Positions 8,626-15,418 of a stretch of DNA of 18,204 bases are shown here, piece by piece. Origin of the DNA: an uncultured Muribaculaceae bacterium. GTDB taxonomy: Bacteria > Bacteroidota > Bacteroidia > Bacteroidales > Muribaculaceae. The first letter of the stretch is position 1, and each line of letters starts with the position of its first letter. The notes under the pieces were generated by a model. It did no database searches. It saw only the letters and a program-made list of their open reading frames with translations, and was not told where the DNA came from. The DNA lies in NCBI GenBank assembly GCA_910587355.1, contig CAJUKF010000030.1, positions 6,432 through 24,635 of the forward strand, written 5' to 3'. Both the position numbers and the translations under genes were made by a program.

Positions 8626-9735
8626 ATGAAGATACTCCAGATTGGAAAGTTCTGGCCCGTAAGGGGCGGAGTTGAAAAAGTGATGTATGACCTCACCTGC
8701 GGGCTGTCGCGGCGGGGCATTGAGTGCGACATGCTTTGTGCCGGTCCAAGAGGCAAGACAAAAGATATAACTTTAAATGATTACGGGCATGTGACGGCGA
8801 CGCATACGATTTTTAAGGCGAACAGCACGATGATTTCGCCTGACATGGTGTGGGAGTTGTCGCGCATTGCACGGGAGTATGATATAATCCATATCCATCA
8901 TCCCGACCCTATGGCTGCTCTGGCTCTGTTCATGAGCGGTTACAAGGGACGGGTGGTGCTGCACTGGCACTCCGATATTCTGCGTCAGAGAATACTTCTG
9001 CATGCTTATCTGCCTCTGCAAAACTGGCTGCTCGACAGAGCGGATGTGGTGATTTGCACATCGCCCAACTATGCGGCAGGCTCGAAGGCCTTGTCCCGCG
9101 TGGCCCCGAAGCTGCGTTGTGTGCCCATAGGGGTTGAGGCTGTGATTCCGAATAAAGATGGGGCGCAGCAGTTGCGGAAGCTTGCCCGCGGAAGGAAGAT
9201 AGTTTTTTCGTTGGGCCGTATGATTCCCTACAAGGGTTTCGACAACCTCATTCTTGCCGCCCGCGAGCTGCCCGACGACTATATGGTGATTATTGCCGGT
9301 TCAGGGCCGCTGTACAAACGTCTCAAGGAGCTCGTGCATAAGAACGGGCTCGGAAATAAAGTGATTATGCCTGGCCGGATAAGTGACAAAGACCGCGATG
9401 CGTTGCTTGGAGTTTCGTCGGTGTTTGTGCTTCCGTCGGTTGAGAAGACCGAGGCGTACGGAATTGTACTGATTGAAGCTATGTCGGCCGGCGTGCCCGT
9501 GATAGCTACGGAGATACCCGGGTCGGGCACGTCGTGGGTCAACGAACACGGCGTATCGGGTCTCAACGTGCCTGTTGGCTCGCCCGGGAAGCTTGCCGAG
9601 GCCATAGTGAAGGTCTGCGGTGACACGGACATCTACGGCCGTGGCGCACGCCGGCGCTGGGAGACGATGTTCACCGGCGAACTCTTCATCGATAATATAA
9701 CATCAATCTACCGCGAATTACTCGAAGGTGTTTAA
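8626..9735 (+). CDS. Glycosyltransferase family 4 (WfcD-like subgroup)
   Basis: The 369-residue protein is a complete GT-B retaining transferase. MKILQIGKFWPVRGGVEKVMYDL gives the Gly-Gly loop at residues 14-15. HWHSDILRQR (113-122) is the characteristic first-domain motif of the WfcD-like GT4 group. The donor domain has SLGRMIPYKGFDNLI (195-209) and the EX7E motif EAYGIVLIE (E276/E284) followed by AMSAGVPVIATEIPGSG. It starts 42 bases after the previous gene, the largest gap so far in the transferase block, and closes that block. Base composition here is clearly higher in GC than at the left end. It would add a sugar to the repeat unit. Donor and linkage are unknown. Confidence 0.92.
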   Translation: MKILQIGKFWPVRGGVEKVMYDLTCGLSRRGIECDMLCAGPRGKTKDITLNDYGHVTATHTIFKANSTMISPDMVWELSRIAREYDIIHIHHPDPMAALALFMSGYKGRVVLHWHSDILRQRILLHAYLPLQNWLLDRADVVICTSPNYAAGSKALSRVAPKLRCVPIGVEAVIPNKDGAQQLRKLARGRKIVFSLGRMIPYKGFDNLILAARELPDDYMVIIAGSGPLYKRLKELVHKNGLGNKVIMPGRISDKDRDALLGVSSVFVLPSVEKTEAYGIVLIEAMSAGVPVIATEIPGSGTSWVNEHGVSGLNVPVGSPGKLAEAIVKVCGDTDIYGRGARRRWETMFTGELFIDNITSIYRELLEGV

Positions 9736-9809
9736 GTCGCGTCCCGGAAAGTGACATTCTGGTGCGCATGAAGAGGCGCGGACGCGATTAACCGTTTCCC
9801 TGCAACAGT
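9736..9809 (+). repeat. Degenerate family B palindrome in gap before the HTH-array gene
   Basis: The 74-base gap holds GAGGCGCGGACGCGATTAAC from 9773, the left part of the family B element, followed by CGTTTCCCTGCAAC in place of the usual TCGCGTCCCTGC. The right arm of the stem is therefore decayed. A second scrap, GTCGCGTCCC, lies at 9736-9745 just after the previous stop. This is the leftmost trace of the repeat families in the window. No promoter motif is convincing. Confidence 0.65.
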
Positions 9810-11039
9810 ATGACTGCAGCCGAGAAATACAGCGCAGCGTTGAATCTCTACCGTAGCACCGGGATGAGCATCTCGGAAATCAGCGCCAGTTGCGGAGTGT
9901 CGCGCAAAGCGTTTGCAAATTACATACAGCGCAATCACCGTGAGCTTATGTACCGTCGCCACGGCATCGACCCGTCGGCCTCCGAGAGGAAACTGTGGGC
10001 TGCCAAGGGTCAGAAGCCTGCGACGCGCGCCAAGTATCGCCGGGCGGTGGAGGCCTGCGACAGTGAAGAATATATTGACCTCAATATATCGCAGATTGCA
10101 CGGCTGTTCGGGGTGGATGCCTCCGGCCTTTCCAATCAGCTTAAGACGCATTATTCCGAAATACTCGAGCGCCGGGAGAATGAGCGCCAGCGCCTGGGTA
10201 TAGCCGACAATCACCGACGGGGAGCCCGTGTGTCGACACAGGAAGCATATGCCGAACCGCTTCGGCTGCTCATTGAGACCGACATGACAATAGAGGAGGC
10301 GGCCGAGGCATGCGCCGTATCTTTCACGGGGTTGCGACAATATATTCTGCATTATCACAAAGAGCTGGTGGCCGCACGGGAGAGCCGGCGCGCCGAGGGT
10401 AAGAAAAAGCCCGGCATCGGACGTATGAGCGGCAACGGCTCGATAAGGCGTCCCCGGGCTGCCGAAGCGGAGAAATATGCCGAGGCGGTCGAACTCTATC
10501 GCAGCACATCTCTCACTGCGCGCGAAATATGTGCCATCACCTGTCATGATTCGCGTGCCTTCGGCAACCATATGCGTATGTGGCATCAGCGGCTCATTTT
10601 TGAGCGCAACGGCCTTACGATGCCTGAAAACTCGTCCGACCGTCCGGGCCTCGGCGGAATACCGCACTACTCAAGCGCTGTGTCGGGGAAATATGCCCCG
10701 GCAATCGAGGTGCTTGAAGCCGGAGAACAATCGGTAGAGAGTGTTGCACGGCGTTTCGGTTTTATACCTGAAGTTTTCAGAGCCTATCTCAAAAAGCACC
10801 GCCCGGAACTGTGGAAGAGCATGGGCATGACCGAACTGCCTAACGGTCGCCGCGTGAGCCGCCGCAGCACCGGGAAATACTCTGCGGCCATCGAACTCTA
10901 CCGCACGACCCCTGAGCCTCTGAAATCGATAGCCGAACGTTTAGGCATCAACTACAACAGCATCGGAGGTTTTCTCCGCCGCAATATGCCGGAAATAATC
11001 GAGGCGCACAATGCGCTCGCAGCCAGCCAAGAGAAGTAA
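9810..11039 (+). CDS. Protein with six tandem helix-turn-helix-like repeats
   Basis: The 409-residue protein is built from six similar units, starting near residues 6, 75, 146, 222, 294 and 356. Each has the pattern KY-x2-A-(I/V/L)-E-(L/V)-(Y/L)-(R)-(S/T)-T, then a hydrophobic helix, I-A-x3-G-(V/I), then a second helix ending near Y-(I/L)-x2-(N/H)-x-x-E-(L/I). The first helix, the Gly-containing turn and the recognition-like helix match a helix-turn-helix of the Psq/transposase-OrfA sort. Linkers of 15-30 residues are basic and rich in Arg, Gly and Ser. There is no signal peptide, membrane segment or enzymatic domain. It most likely binds DNA, either as a regulator of this locus or as an array reader of repeated sites. 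I do not recognise a named family. It sits between the last GT4 gene and the initiating transferase gene, downstream of a decayed family B palindrome. Confidence 0.75.
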   Translation: MTAAEKYSAALNLYRSTGMSISEISASCGVSRKAFANYIQRNHRELMYRRHGIDPSASERKLWAAKGQKPATRAKYRRAVEACDSEEYIDLNISQIARLFGVDASGLSNQLKTHYSEILERRENERQRLGIADNHRRGARVSTQEAYAEPLRLLIETDMTIEEAAEACAVSFTGLRQYILHYHKELVAARESRRAEGKKKPGIGRMSGNGSIRRPRAAEAEKYAEAVELYRSTSLTAREICAITCHDSRAFGNHMRMWHQRLIFERNGLTMPENSSDRPGLGGIPHYSSAVSGKYAPAIEVLEAGEQSVESVARRFGFIPEVFRAYLKKHRPELWKSMGMTELPNGRRVSRRSTGKYSAAIELYRTTPEPLKSIAERLGINYNSIGGFLRRNMPEIIEAHNALAASQEK

Positions 11040-11073
11040 TATAAACCTTTCAATAATCAATCTGAATCAATCT

Positions 11074-11796
11074 ATGGAATTTGAGGTAAACACAGTGCCG
11101 ACCTATCAGGAAACAGTGGAAAAAGCAGCCGGAGCACTCGCCGCAGAATCGCAGTACCGCCAGTTCGTGCTGCAGAAAGGCAGAAAAAGCGGAGACTTAC
11201 GGCTGACACTGACTCAGAGTGTGATTAAGCGCTCGTTCGACATACTGGTGGCTCTTACGGCATGCGTATTGTTCAGTCCGATAATCATTGTCATAGCTCT
11301 GCTGATATGGGCCTATGATTTCCACACTCCCATATTCTCGCAGACGAGAGTAGGGCGCGGCGGCAAGGAATTTACGATTTACAAATTCCGCTCCATGCGC
11401 ATAGACTCCGAGAGCGACGGCGTGCCGCGTTTATGCGAAGACCACGATTCACGCCTGACGGGCATCGGGGCTTTTCTTCGCGCGCATCATCTCGACGAGT
11501 TTCCCCAGCTGTGGAATGTTCTCCGCGGCGACATGAGCATAGTGGGTCCTCGTCCCGAGAGGCCGTATTTCACCGTCAGGATTATAGAGAAATATCCCGA
11601 CTATCTTATGCTCATGCATATCCGTCCGGGTCTCTTCTCCGAAGCGACGCTCTACAACGGCTACACAGAGACCATAGACCAAATGGTTCGCCGGGCCGAA
11701 ATGGACATCGACTATCTCCGGGGATATTCGTTCGCACGCGACATAAAAATAATATACGACACAACGATGTCGATACTCTTAGGCAAAAAATTCTGA
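11074..11796 (+). CDS. Initiating undecaprenyl-phosphate sugar-1-phosphate transferase (short WcaJ/PglC type)
   Basis: I choose the ATG at 11074 (240 residues). The ATG at 11011 would lie inside the previous gene and add 21 residues of unrelated type, while 11074 follows an AT-rich leader. The protein has KRSFD (52-56), one hydrophobic membrane segment (57-80), QTRVGRGGKEF (90-100), KFRSM (104-108), DEFPQLWNVLRGDM (131-144) and SIVGPRPE (145-152). These are the core motifs of monotopic phosphoglycosyl transferases, including the catalytic Asp-Glu-type dyad region. It lacks the four-helix N-terminal domain of full-length WcaJ/WbaP. It would attach the first sugar phosphate to undecaprenyl phosphate, starting the repeat unit. 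The next gene begins three bases after its stop, linking it to the PqqD cassette. Confidence 0.93.
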   Translation: MEFEVNTVPTYQETVEKAAGALAAESQYRQFVLQKGRKSGDLRLTLTQSVIKRSFDILVALTACVLFSPIIIVIALLIWAYDFHTPIFSQTRVGRGGKEFTIYKFRSMRIDSESDGVPRLCEDHDSRLTGIGAFLRAHHLDEFPQLWNVLRGDMSIVGPRPERPYFTVRIIEKYPDYLMLMHIRPGLFSEATLYNGYTETIDQMVRRAEMDIDYLRGYSFARDIKIIYDTTMSILLGKKF

Positions 11797-11799
11797 TAG

Positions 11800-12066
11800 A
11801 TGAGTCTTAGAACGAATCTGAAACTCCGCAAGGTAGGCGACCGCTATATGCTTGTCGTGGTGTCGGACAGCGATATGAACACCACAGCCGTATATACGTT
11901 CAACGAGACCGCCGCCTTTGTCTGGAACGCGGCGGCAGACGCCGGCTTCGACCCTGCCACGCTCGCCCGGCTGCTGTGCGGGGAGTATGATATCGATTAC
12001 CCGTCGGCTCTGTCCGACATAGAACGTCTGCTCGCTGAGTGGAAAGCTACCGGCCTTATCAGTTAA
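11800..12066 (+). CDS. PqqD-family protein (RiPP recognition element-like)
   Basis: This 88-residue protein has the usual PqqD size and shape: an N-terminal beta region (LRKVGDRYMLVVV), the conserved FNETAAFVWNAA (34-45), then helical segments DPATLARLLCGEYDI and SALSDIERLLAEWKATGLI. In known systems PqqD-like domains hold a precursor peptide's leader for a modifying enzyme. Here no precursor, radical SAM enzyme, lasso cyclase or leader peptidase is visible. Its neighbours are the initiating sugar transferase (three bases upstream), a PF14907-type nucleotidyltransferase and an HprK-like kinase. Similar PqqD plus HprK-related kinase sets are described near exosortase/exopolysaccharide loci in other bacteria (the HPr-rel-A system, from memory). 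The client is unknown. Confidence 0.85.
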   Translation: MSLRTNLKLRKVGDRYMLVVVSDSDMNTTAVYTFNETAAFVWNAAADAGFDPATLARLLCGEYDIDYPSALSDIERLLAEWKATGLIS

Positions 12067-12092
12067 GAGGCCGGAAAAACTGCATACTGTAG

Positions 12093-13175
12093 ATGGAATT
12101 CATCTGTAATACGCCGGCTAAGCAGGCATTCATGGAGCTTGTGCGCTGCGGTATTGCCGGAGCGGCACCCCGTCAGGGACTATTCCGCGGCCTCAGCGGC
12201 GCCGACTGGGAAACAATCTATACTCTGGCACGACGTCAGACTGTGTGCGGCATCTGCTATGACGCATACTGCAAGCTGCCCGACAGTCTGCTCCCCGGCG
12301 GTACTCTGCTGCCGAGATGGGTGGCCCGGGTGAATGCCATCGAGACATCGAACCGGGCCATGGGGATTGCCGTGGCGCAGTTAGTGGAGTCGCTGGGTGC
12401 AATGGGGCTGCATCCCCTGTTGCAGAAGGGCCTCTCCGTTGCCCGTTTCTATTCCAATCCGGAGCTGCGCGAGTGCGGCGACATAGACCTCTGGCTCCCC
12501 GCCGACGAAATGGACAGGGCCATAGATTTTGCCCGGCAGCACGACTCCCGGCTCAAATCGCACCCCGACGCAAGCATATCGTTTATCTTCCGCGGCTTCG
12601 TGGTGGAGCTTCACCGCCGCCTCATCAGCCTGTCGGCACCCCGTGCCGCACATAGGCTGGAGACATACATCCGGCAGTACTACAGCCGCCGGCCGCTTGC
12701 CGGCTCCATACCCTCGCCGGCACCGCTCCTGGAGCTGTTGCTGCTGAGCGTGCATATAATGCGCCATGCCTTCGGCACGGGTATAGGCCTGCGTCAGCTG
12801 TGCGACTATATGCGTGCGTCGTATATGCTCAGAGGGCAGTATGACGCGGCTGAATTTGAACGTGCCTGTGAAGAACTGGGCATATCGTGCTGGATAGCGG
12901 TGCTCAACGCCTTTCTGGTGAAATATCTTGGCGCCGGACCGGCCATGCTGCCTCCGACATCGTGCCGTAAGGTATCTGACCGGCAAGTCGACGGGTTTAT
13001 GGGCGTGATTATGGAGGGCGGTAACTTCGGTCTTCATTCCGGTCATGCCGATGCGGCCGGCGGCAAACTCCACACGCTGTCGATGCTGCTGCTGCGCAGC
13101 CGGTTTGCGTTCGGAATCGCGCCTGCTGAGGCCTTCTGGAATTTCGTAAAGCTGACTGTGGGTCAGTTCAGGTGA
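12093..13175 (+). CDS. Nucleotidyltransferase family protein (NTP_transf_5/PF14907-like)
   Basis: The 360-residue protein carries the marks of the uncharacterised nucleotidyltransferase group of PF14907. These are LLQKGLSVARFYSNPELRECGDIDLWLP, with K112-G113 and the catalytic G129-D130-I-D132 pair, and VELHRRL (171-177), whose E172 fits the third acidic metal ligand. The N-terminal helical region (residues 1-100) and a long helical C-terminal part are typical of the family. Members may transfer a nucleotide to a protein, peptide or small molecule. None of that can be specified here. It lies 26 bases after the PqqD-like gene and before the HprK-like kinase, the same partnership seen in some lasso-peptide and exopolysaccharide clusters. 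The downstream gap is filled with repeats A and B. Confidence 0.85.
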   Translation: MEFICNTPAKQAFMELVRCGIAGAAPRQGLFRGLSGADWETIYTLARRQTVCGICYDAYCKLPDSLLPGGTLLPRWVARVNAIETSNRAMGIAVAQLVESLGAMGLHPLLQKGLSVARFYSNPELRECGDIDLWLPADEMDRAIDFARQHDSRLKSHPDASISFIFRGFVVELHRRLISLSAPRAAHRLETYIRQYYSRRPLAGSIPSPAPLLELLLLSVHIMRHAFGTGIGLRQLCDYMRASYMLRGQYDAAEFERACEELGISCWIAVLNAFLVKYLGAGPAMLPPTSCRKVSDRQVDGFMGVIMEGGNFGLHSGHADAAGGKLHTLSMLLLRSRFAFGIAPAEAFWNFVKLTVGQFR

Positions 13176-13303
13176 TGCCTTGGGCTTCCGGGGTTTTAGC
13201 GTCGTATTTGCTTTAGCGTCGGGTTACAAACCCGCCGAGACTTACATTTGAGGCTTACATTTGAGGCGCGGACGCGAAAAATCGCGTCCCTGCATTGGAG
13301 ATA
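13176..13303 (+). repeat. Repeat-filled gap: one family A and one family B hairpin
   Basis: The 128-base gap between the nucleotidyltransferase and kinase genes holds a family A element at 13212-13242 (GTCGGGTTACAAACCCGCC core) and a family B element at 13263-13293 (stem GGACGCGA / TCGCGTCC, loop AAAA). Between them the 13-base string CTTACATTTGAGG is repeated head to tail at 13241-13253 and 13254-13266. I see no small peptide gene and no convincing promoter in the gap. Confidence 0.85.
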
Positions 13304-14233
13304 ATGGATTGTGTTTTTGAAATAGGACGTCGGCAGCTGTATGTGACCGGAGCGCGGTGGAGTGCCGCGACTGTGCCGGCCAATTTCCGGCCTTTCATGC
13401 GGCCCTTGAGCCGTCTGGCCGCGGGCGCGTCGCATCTTGCCGTGGAGGTCGCCGACTGCGCGCCGCGTATGCCGCAGACTGCGGCTCTGTCGGTGTCGTT
13501 CAACGACCTCGGGCGCGCCGCCATTCACGACGGCGGCACGGTGTGGAGCATAGTGCTTACTCCCCGTCCGGGCGAGGAGCCCCGGGTTATGGAGATGGAC
13601 AAGGATTTACGCTCGGCCACCCTCCGTCTGCGTCCCTCGGACCGCTATGCCGATTTTGTCGTTGACTCGATGACACGCATTTTCTTTTCGCAGGCCGTGG
13701 CTCTCACCGGCGCGCTTATAACCCATGCCTCTGTGGTAGGCTGCGGCGCACGCGCCTATATGTTCATGGGCCGCAGCGGCACGGGCAAAAGCACTCACTC
13801 GCGCCTGTGGCTCGATGCTTTCGGCGACTGTACGCTTATCAACGACGACTGTCCGCTTGTAATACCGGAGTCTGACGGCGGCTACACTGTGTGCGGCACG
13901 CCATGGAGCGGCAAGACACCCTGCTGGCGCGACGAATCACGTCGGCTCGCCGGCATCGCAAGGCTGCGCCAGGCGCCCTTCAACAGATTCAGCCCGATAT
14001 CGGGCGTCGATGCCTTCGTGGCATTTATTCCCGGCATGTCGGTGATGACGTGCGCCTCCGCGCTTTACTCGCAGGCATCGGGCACGGCTCTGGCTCTTAC
14101 TTCGGCCGTACCCGTGGCGATGCTCGACTGTCTGCCCGACCGCGGGGCCGCCCTGGTCTGCCGGAGGGGCTTCGAGGCGGCGCTACTGGCTTCGAGACTC
14201 TTTGGCGTCGGGTTACAAACCCGCCGCGACTAA
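13304..14233 (+). CDS. HprK-like P-loop serine kinase family protein
   Basis: I use the ATG at 13304 (309 residues) rather than the TTG at 13295, which touches the family B repeat. Motifs in order are HASVV (141-145), the P-loop GRSGTGKST (156-164), LINDDCPLV (178-186) with the acidic pair of HPr kinase-type active sites, and GTPWSGK (198-204), which recurs in kinases of lasso-peptide and PqqD-linked clusters. The C-terminal HprK signature is not obvious, so the target is probably not HPr. Likely substrates are a peptide or another cluster product. The last residues (about 300-309, FGVGLQTRRD) and the TAA are encoded by a family A repeat, so the native C-terminus was probably replaced or extended when the repeat arrived. 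The kinase core is intact. Confidence 0.85.
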   Translation: MDCVFEIGRRQLYVTGARWSAATVPANFRPFMRPLSRLAAGASHLAVEVADCAPRMPQTAALSVSFNDLGRAAIHDGGTVWSIVLTPRPGEEPRVMEMDKDLRSATLRLRPSDRYADFVVDSMTRIFFSQAVALTGALITHASVVGCGARAYMFMGRSGTGKSTHSRLWLDAFGDCTLINDDCPLVIPESDGGYTVCGTPWSGKTPCWRDESRRLAGIARLRQAPFNRFSPISGVDAFVAFIPGMSVMTCASALYSQASGTALALTSAVPVAMLDCLPDRGAALVCRRGFEAALLASRLFGVGLQTRRD

Positions 14234-14258
14234 TCGGGTTACAAACCCGCCGCGACTG
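14201..14258 (+). repeat. Two adjacent family A hairpins overlapping the kinase gene's 3' end
   Basis: Two copies of the family A core lie head to tail. The first, at 14201-14233, reads TTTGGCGTCGGGTTACAAAC followed by CCGCCGCGACTAA. It is translated as the end of the HprK-like protein and contains its stop codon. The second, at 14234-14258, lacks the leading TTTAGCG. A further fragment, CCGCCGCGACTAA without the hairpin, sits at about 14266-14277, then an ACTG microrepeat precedes the Wza-like gene. Confidence 0.85.
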
Positions 14259-14314
14259 AAAACCACGCCGCGACTAACTGACTGACTGAAATCAATAAAA
14301 TCACTTATAGCTAT

Positions 14315-15115
14315 ATGTACTTTAAAAAATTTCTTTTTTCCACCCTCCTTGGCCTGATGCTTCTGGGCTCGGGAGGCTGTAAATCGCAGAAAGATTATCT
14401 CTATCTGGCGGATATGACCGACGGGCAGGGATACGCGATTACGCAGCGTTATCAGCCGGTCATACAGCGCGACGACCGGCTCGATATATCGGTGAGCTGC
14501 AAGAATCCGGAGCTGGCCGTGCCCTTCAACGTGTCGCCCGGAACATTCAAGATGACAGACCTCGGTAAGGCCGGTGTGTCGGGGACGCCCGTGAGCAACG
14601 ACTACTACCGAGTGGACAACGACGGCGACATCAATTTCCCGGTCCTCGGCAAGCTCTACGTTGCCGGTCTTACCATTCCTGAGGCAACCGAGCTGATACG
14701 GCAGAAAATAATCGAGGGAAACTACATCAAAGACCCGATTGTGACCATTGAGTTCCGCAACTTCCGGTACACGGTGCTCGGAGCCGTAAGCGGCAACGGC
14801 ACATACAGCGGCAACGGCGACCGTGTCACTCTGCTTGAGGCGATAGCGCAGGCCGGCGACCTCGCCCCTAACGCCGAACTCGGCAAAATCGCCGTAATAC
14901 GCGAGGAGGGCAATACGCGCCGCGTATACACCGTGGACATACGCAACTCCGACATCTTCAATTCGCCGGCATACTATCTGGCGCAGAACGATATAGTATA
15001 CATCCGTCCCAAGAAACCCAAGAGCGAGGAGAAGGCCAACGCCCTCCAGTGGCTCACCGTAGCTCTGTCGCTCGTGACCGCCACCACCTCGGTAATATGG
15101 GTCATAAGGAGGTGA
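14315..15115 (+). CDS. wza: Polysaccharide export outer-membrane lipoprotein (Wza/BexD family)
   Basis: The 266-residue product starts with a lipoprotein-type signal: basic start MYFKK, hydrophobic stretch to residue 20, then a relaxed lipobox SGGC with acylated C22. The polysaccharide export domain spans about residues 47-145, including DDRLDISV and the DNDGDINFPVLG motif (101-112). A SLBB-type domain follows (about 151-235, RYTVLGAVSGNGTY ... VTLLEAIAQAGDL). A final hydrophobic helix (about 244-263) before IRR is in the position of Wza's C-terminal membrane-spanning helix. It should form the outer-membrane part of the export channel and work with the Wzc-like protein encoded next. The 3' gap to that gene is 303 bases of repeats, which is unusual for such a tightly paired module. 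Confidence 0.93.
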   Translation: MYFKKFLFSTLLGLMLLGSGGCKSQKDYLYLADMTDGQGYAITQRYQPVIQRDDRLDISVSCKNPELAVPFNVSPGTFKMTDLGKAGVSGTPVSNDYYRVDNDGDINFPVLGKLYVAGLTIPEATELIRQKIIEGNYIKDPIVTIEFRNFRYTVLGAVSGNGTYSGNGDRVTLLEAIAQAGDLAPNAELGKIAVIREEGNTRRVYTVDIRNSDIFNSPAYYLAQNDIVYIRPKKPKSEEKANALQWLTVALSLVTATTSVIWVIRR

Positions 15116-15125
15116 GGGCGCGCCC

Positions 15126-15227
15126 TTAGTCTCGGTGGGTTTGTAACCAGTTTAGTCTCGGTGGGTTTGTAACCCACCGCACACCTCGCGACGGGCTTTT
15201 AGTCTCGGTGGGTTTGTAACCCACCGC
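15126..15227 (-). repeat. Three family A hairpins in reverse orientation
   Basis: Copies lie at 15126-15148 (right arm cut short after GTAACC), 15151-15180 and 15198-15227. The complete two contain GTGGGTTTGTAACCCAC, a 7-base stem with a TGT loop. Relative to the forward copies, one C-G stem pair is changed to T-A, so pairing is kept although both bases differ. Confidence 0.85.
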
Positions 15228-15245
15228 AATCCCCGTCACCTCCTC

Positions 15246-15352
15246 CGCACCGCAACTCTTTAGCGTCGGGTTACAAACCCGCCGAGACTGCACCCGCCGC
15301 CCTATTCGCACCGCAACTCTTTAGCGTCGGGTTACAAACCCGCCGAGACTGC
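15246..15352 (+). repeat. 46-base direct repeat carrying two forward family A hairpins
   Basis: An identical 46-base unit occurs at 15246-15291 and 15307-15352, a spacing of 61 bases. Each unit begins CGCACCGCAACTC and contains a complete family A element (15259-15290 and 15320-15351). A third fragment, CCCGCCGAGACTGC, follows at about 15354-15367 without the hairpin. The perfect identity points to recent duplication. Confidence 0.85.
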
Positions 15353-15366
15353 GCCCGCCGAGACTG

Positions 15367-15388
15367 CCGCGATTAATCGCGTCCCTGC
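15367..15388 (+). repeat. Family B palindrome before the Wzc-like gene
   Basis: The element reads CCGCGATTAATCGCGTCCC, matching the family B core with a short left arm. The CGCGATTAATCGCG centre is a perfect palindrome. It is 30 bases upstream of the Wzc start codon. Confidence 0.8.
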
Positions 15389-15418
15389 AAATTAGAAATT
15401 TCATTAAACTTATAAACA

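Larger units (their letters stand above)
15116..15418. other. 303-base non-coding gap made mostly of hairpin repeats
   Basis: The gap between the Wza- and Wzc-like genes contains five family A copies and one family B copy, listed separately. Three A copies are in the reverse orientation (15126-15227) and two are forward (15259-15351). Outside them I see only short scraps of the same sequences and an AT-rich leader (about 15389-15418) directly before the Wzc start, where a promoter or ribosome entry site could lie. No open frame here looks like a gene. Confidence 0.8.

Noticed and set aside
9732..10667. A 311-codon minus-strand frame opposite the HTH-array gene
   Set aside because: The plus-strand protein has six internally repeated units, which noncoding frames would not show. 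The minus translation has no motif.
11011..11073. An upstream ATG start for the initiating sugar transferase
   Set aside because: It overlaps the HTH-array gene by 29 bases and adds 21 residues without family character. The ATG at 11074 follows an AT-rich leader and gives a normal N-terminus.
12381..13073. A 230-codon minus-strand frame opposite the nucleotidyltransferase gene
   Set aside because: The plus frame has the K-G, G-D-I-D and V-E-L-H motifs of a nucleotidyltransferase. The minus frame has none.
13295..13303. TTG start for the HprK-like kinase
   Set aside because: The TTG is two bases past the end of the family B repeat, and an ATG lies three codons further on. The ATG is the simpler choice.
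13176..13303. A small precursor peptide gene between the nucleotidyltransferase and kinase
   Set aside because: The gap is accounted for by A and B repeats and a 13-base duplication. Short frames there are repeat translations without a leader-like sequence.
11800..14233. A lasso-peptide biosynthetic cluster
   Set aside because: There is no asparagine-synthetase-like cyclase, no transglutaminase-like leader peptidase and no precursor ORF in the window. Only the accessory-type families are present.
14259..14314. A promoter for the Wza-like gene with a TATAGCTATA palindrome
   Set aside because: No pair of elements matching the Bacteroidota TTTG / TAnnTTTG consensus at proper spacing is present. 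The palindrome alone is not enough.
15126..15389. A CRISPR array
   Set aside because: The repeats are in both orientations, unevenly spaced, and separated by scraps of the same families rather than unique spacers. No cas gene is present.
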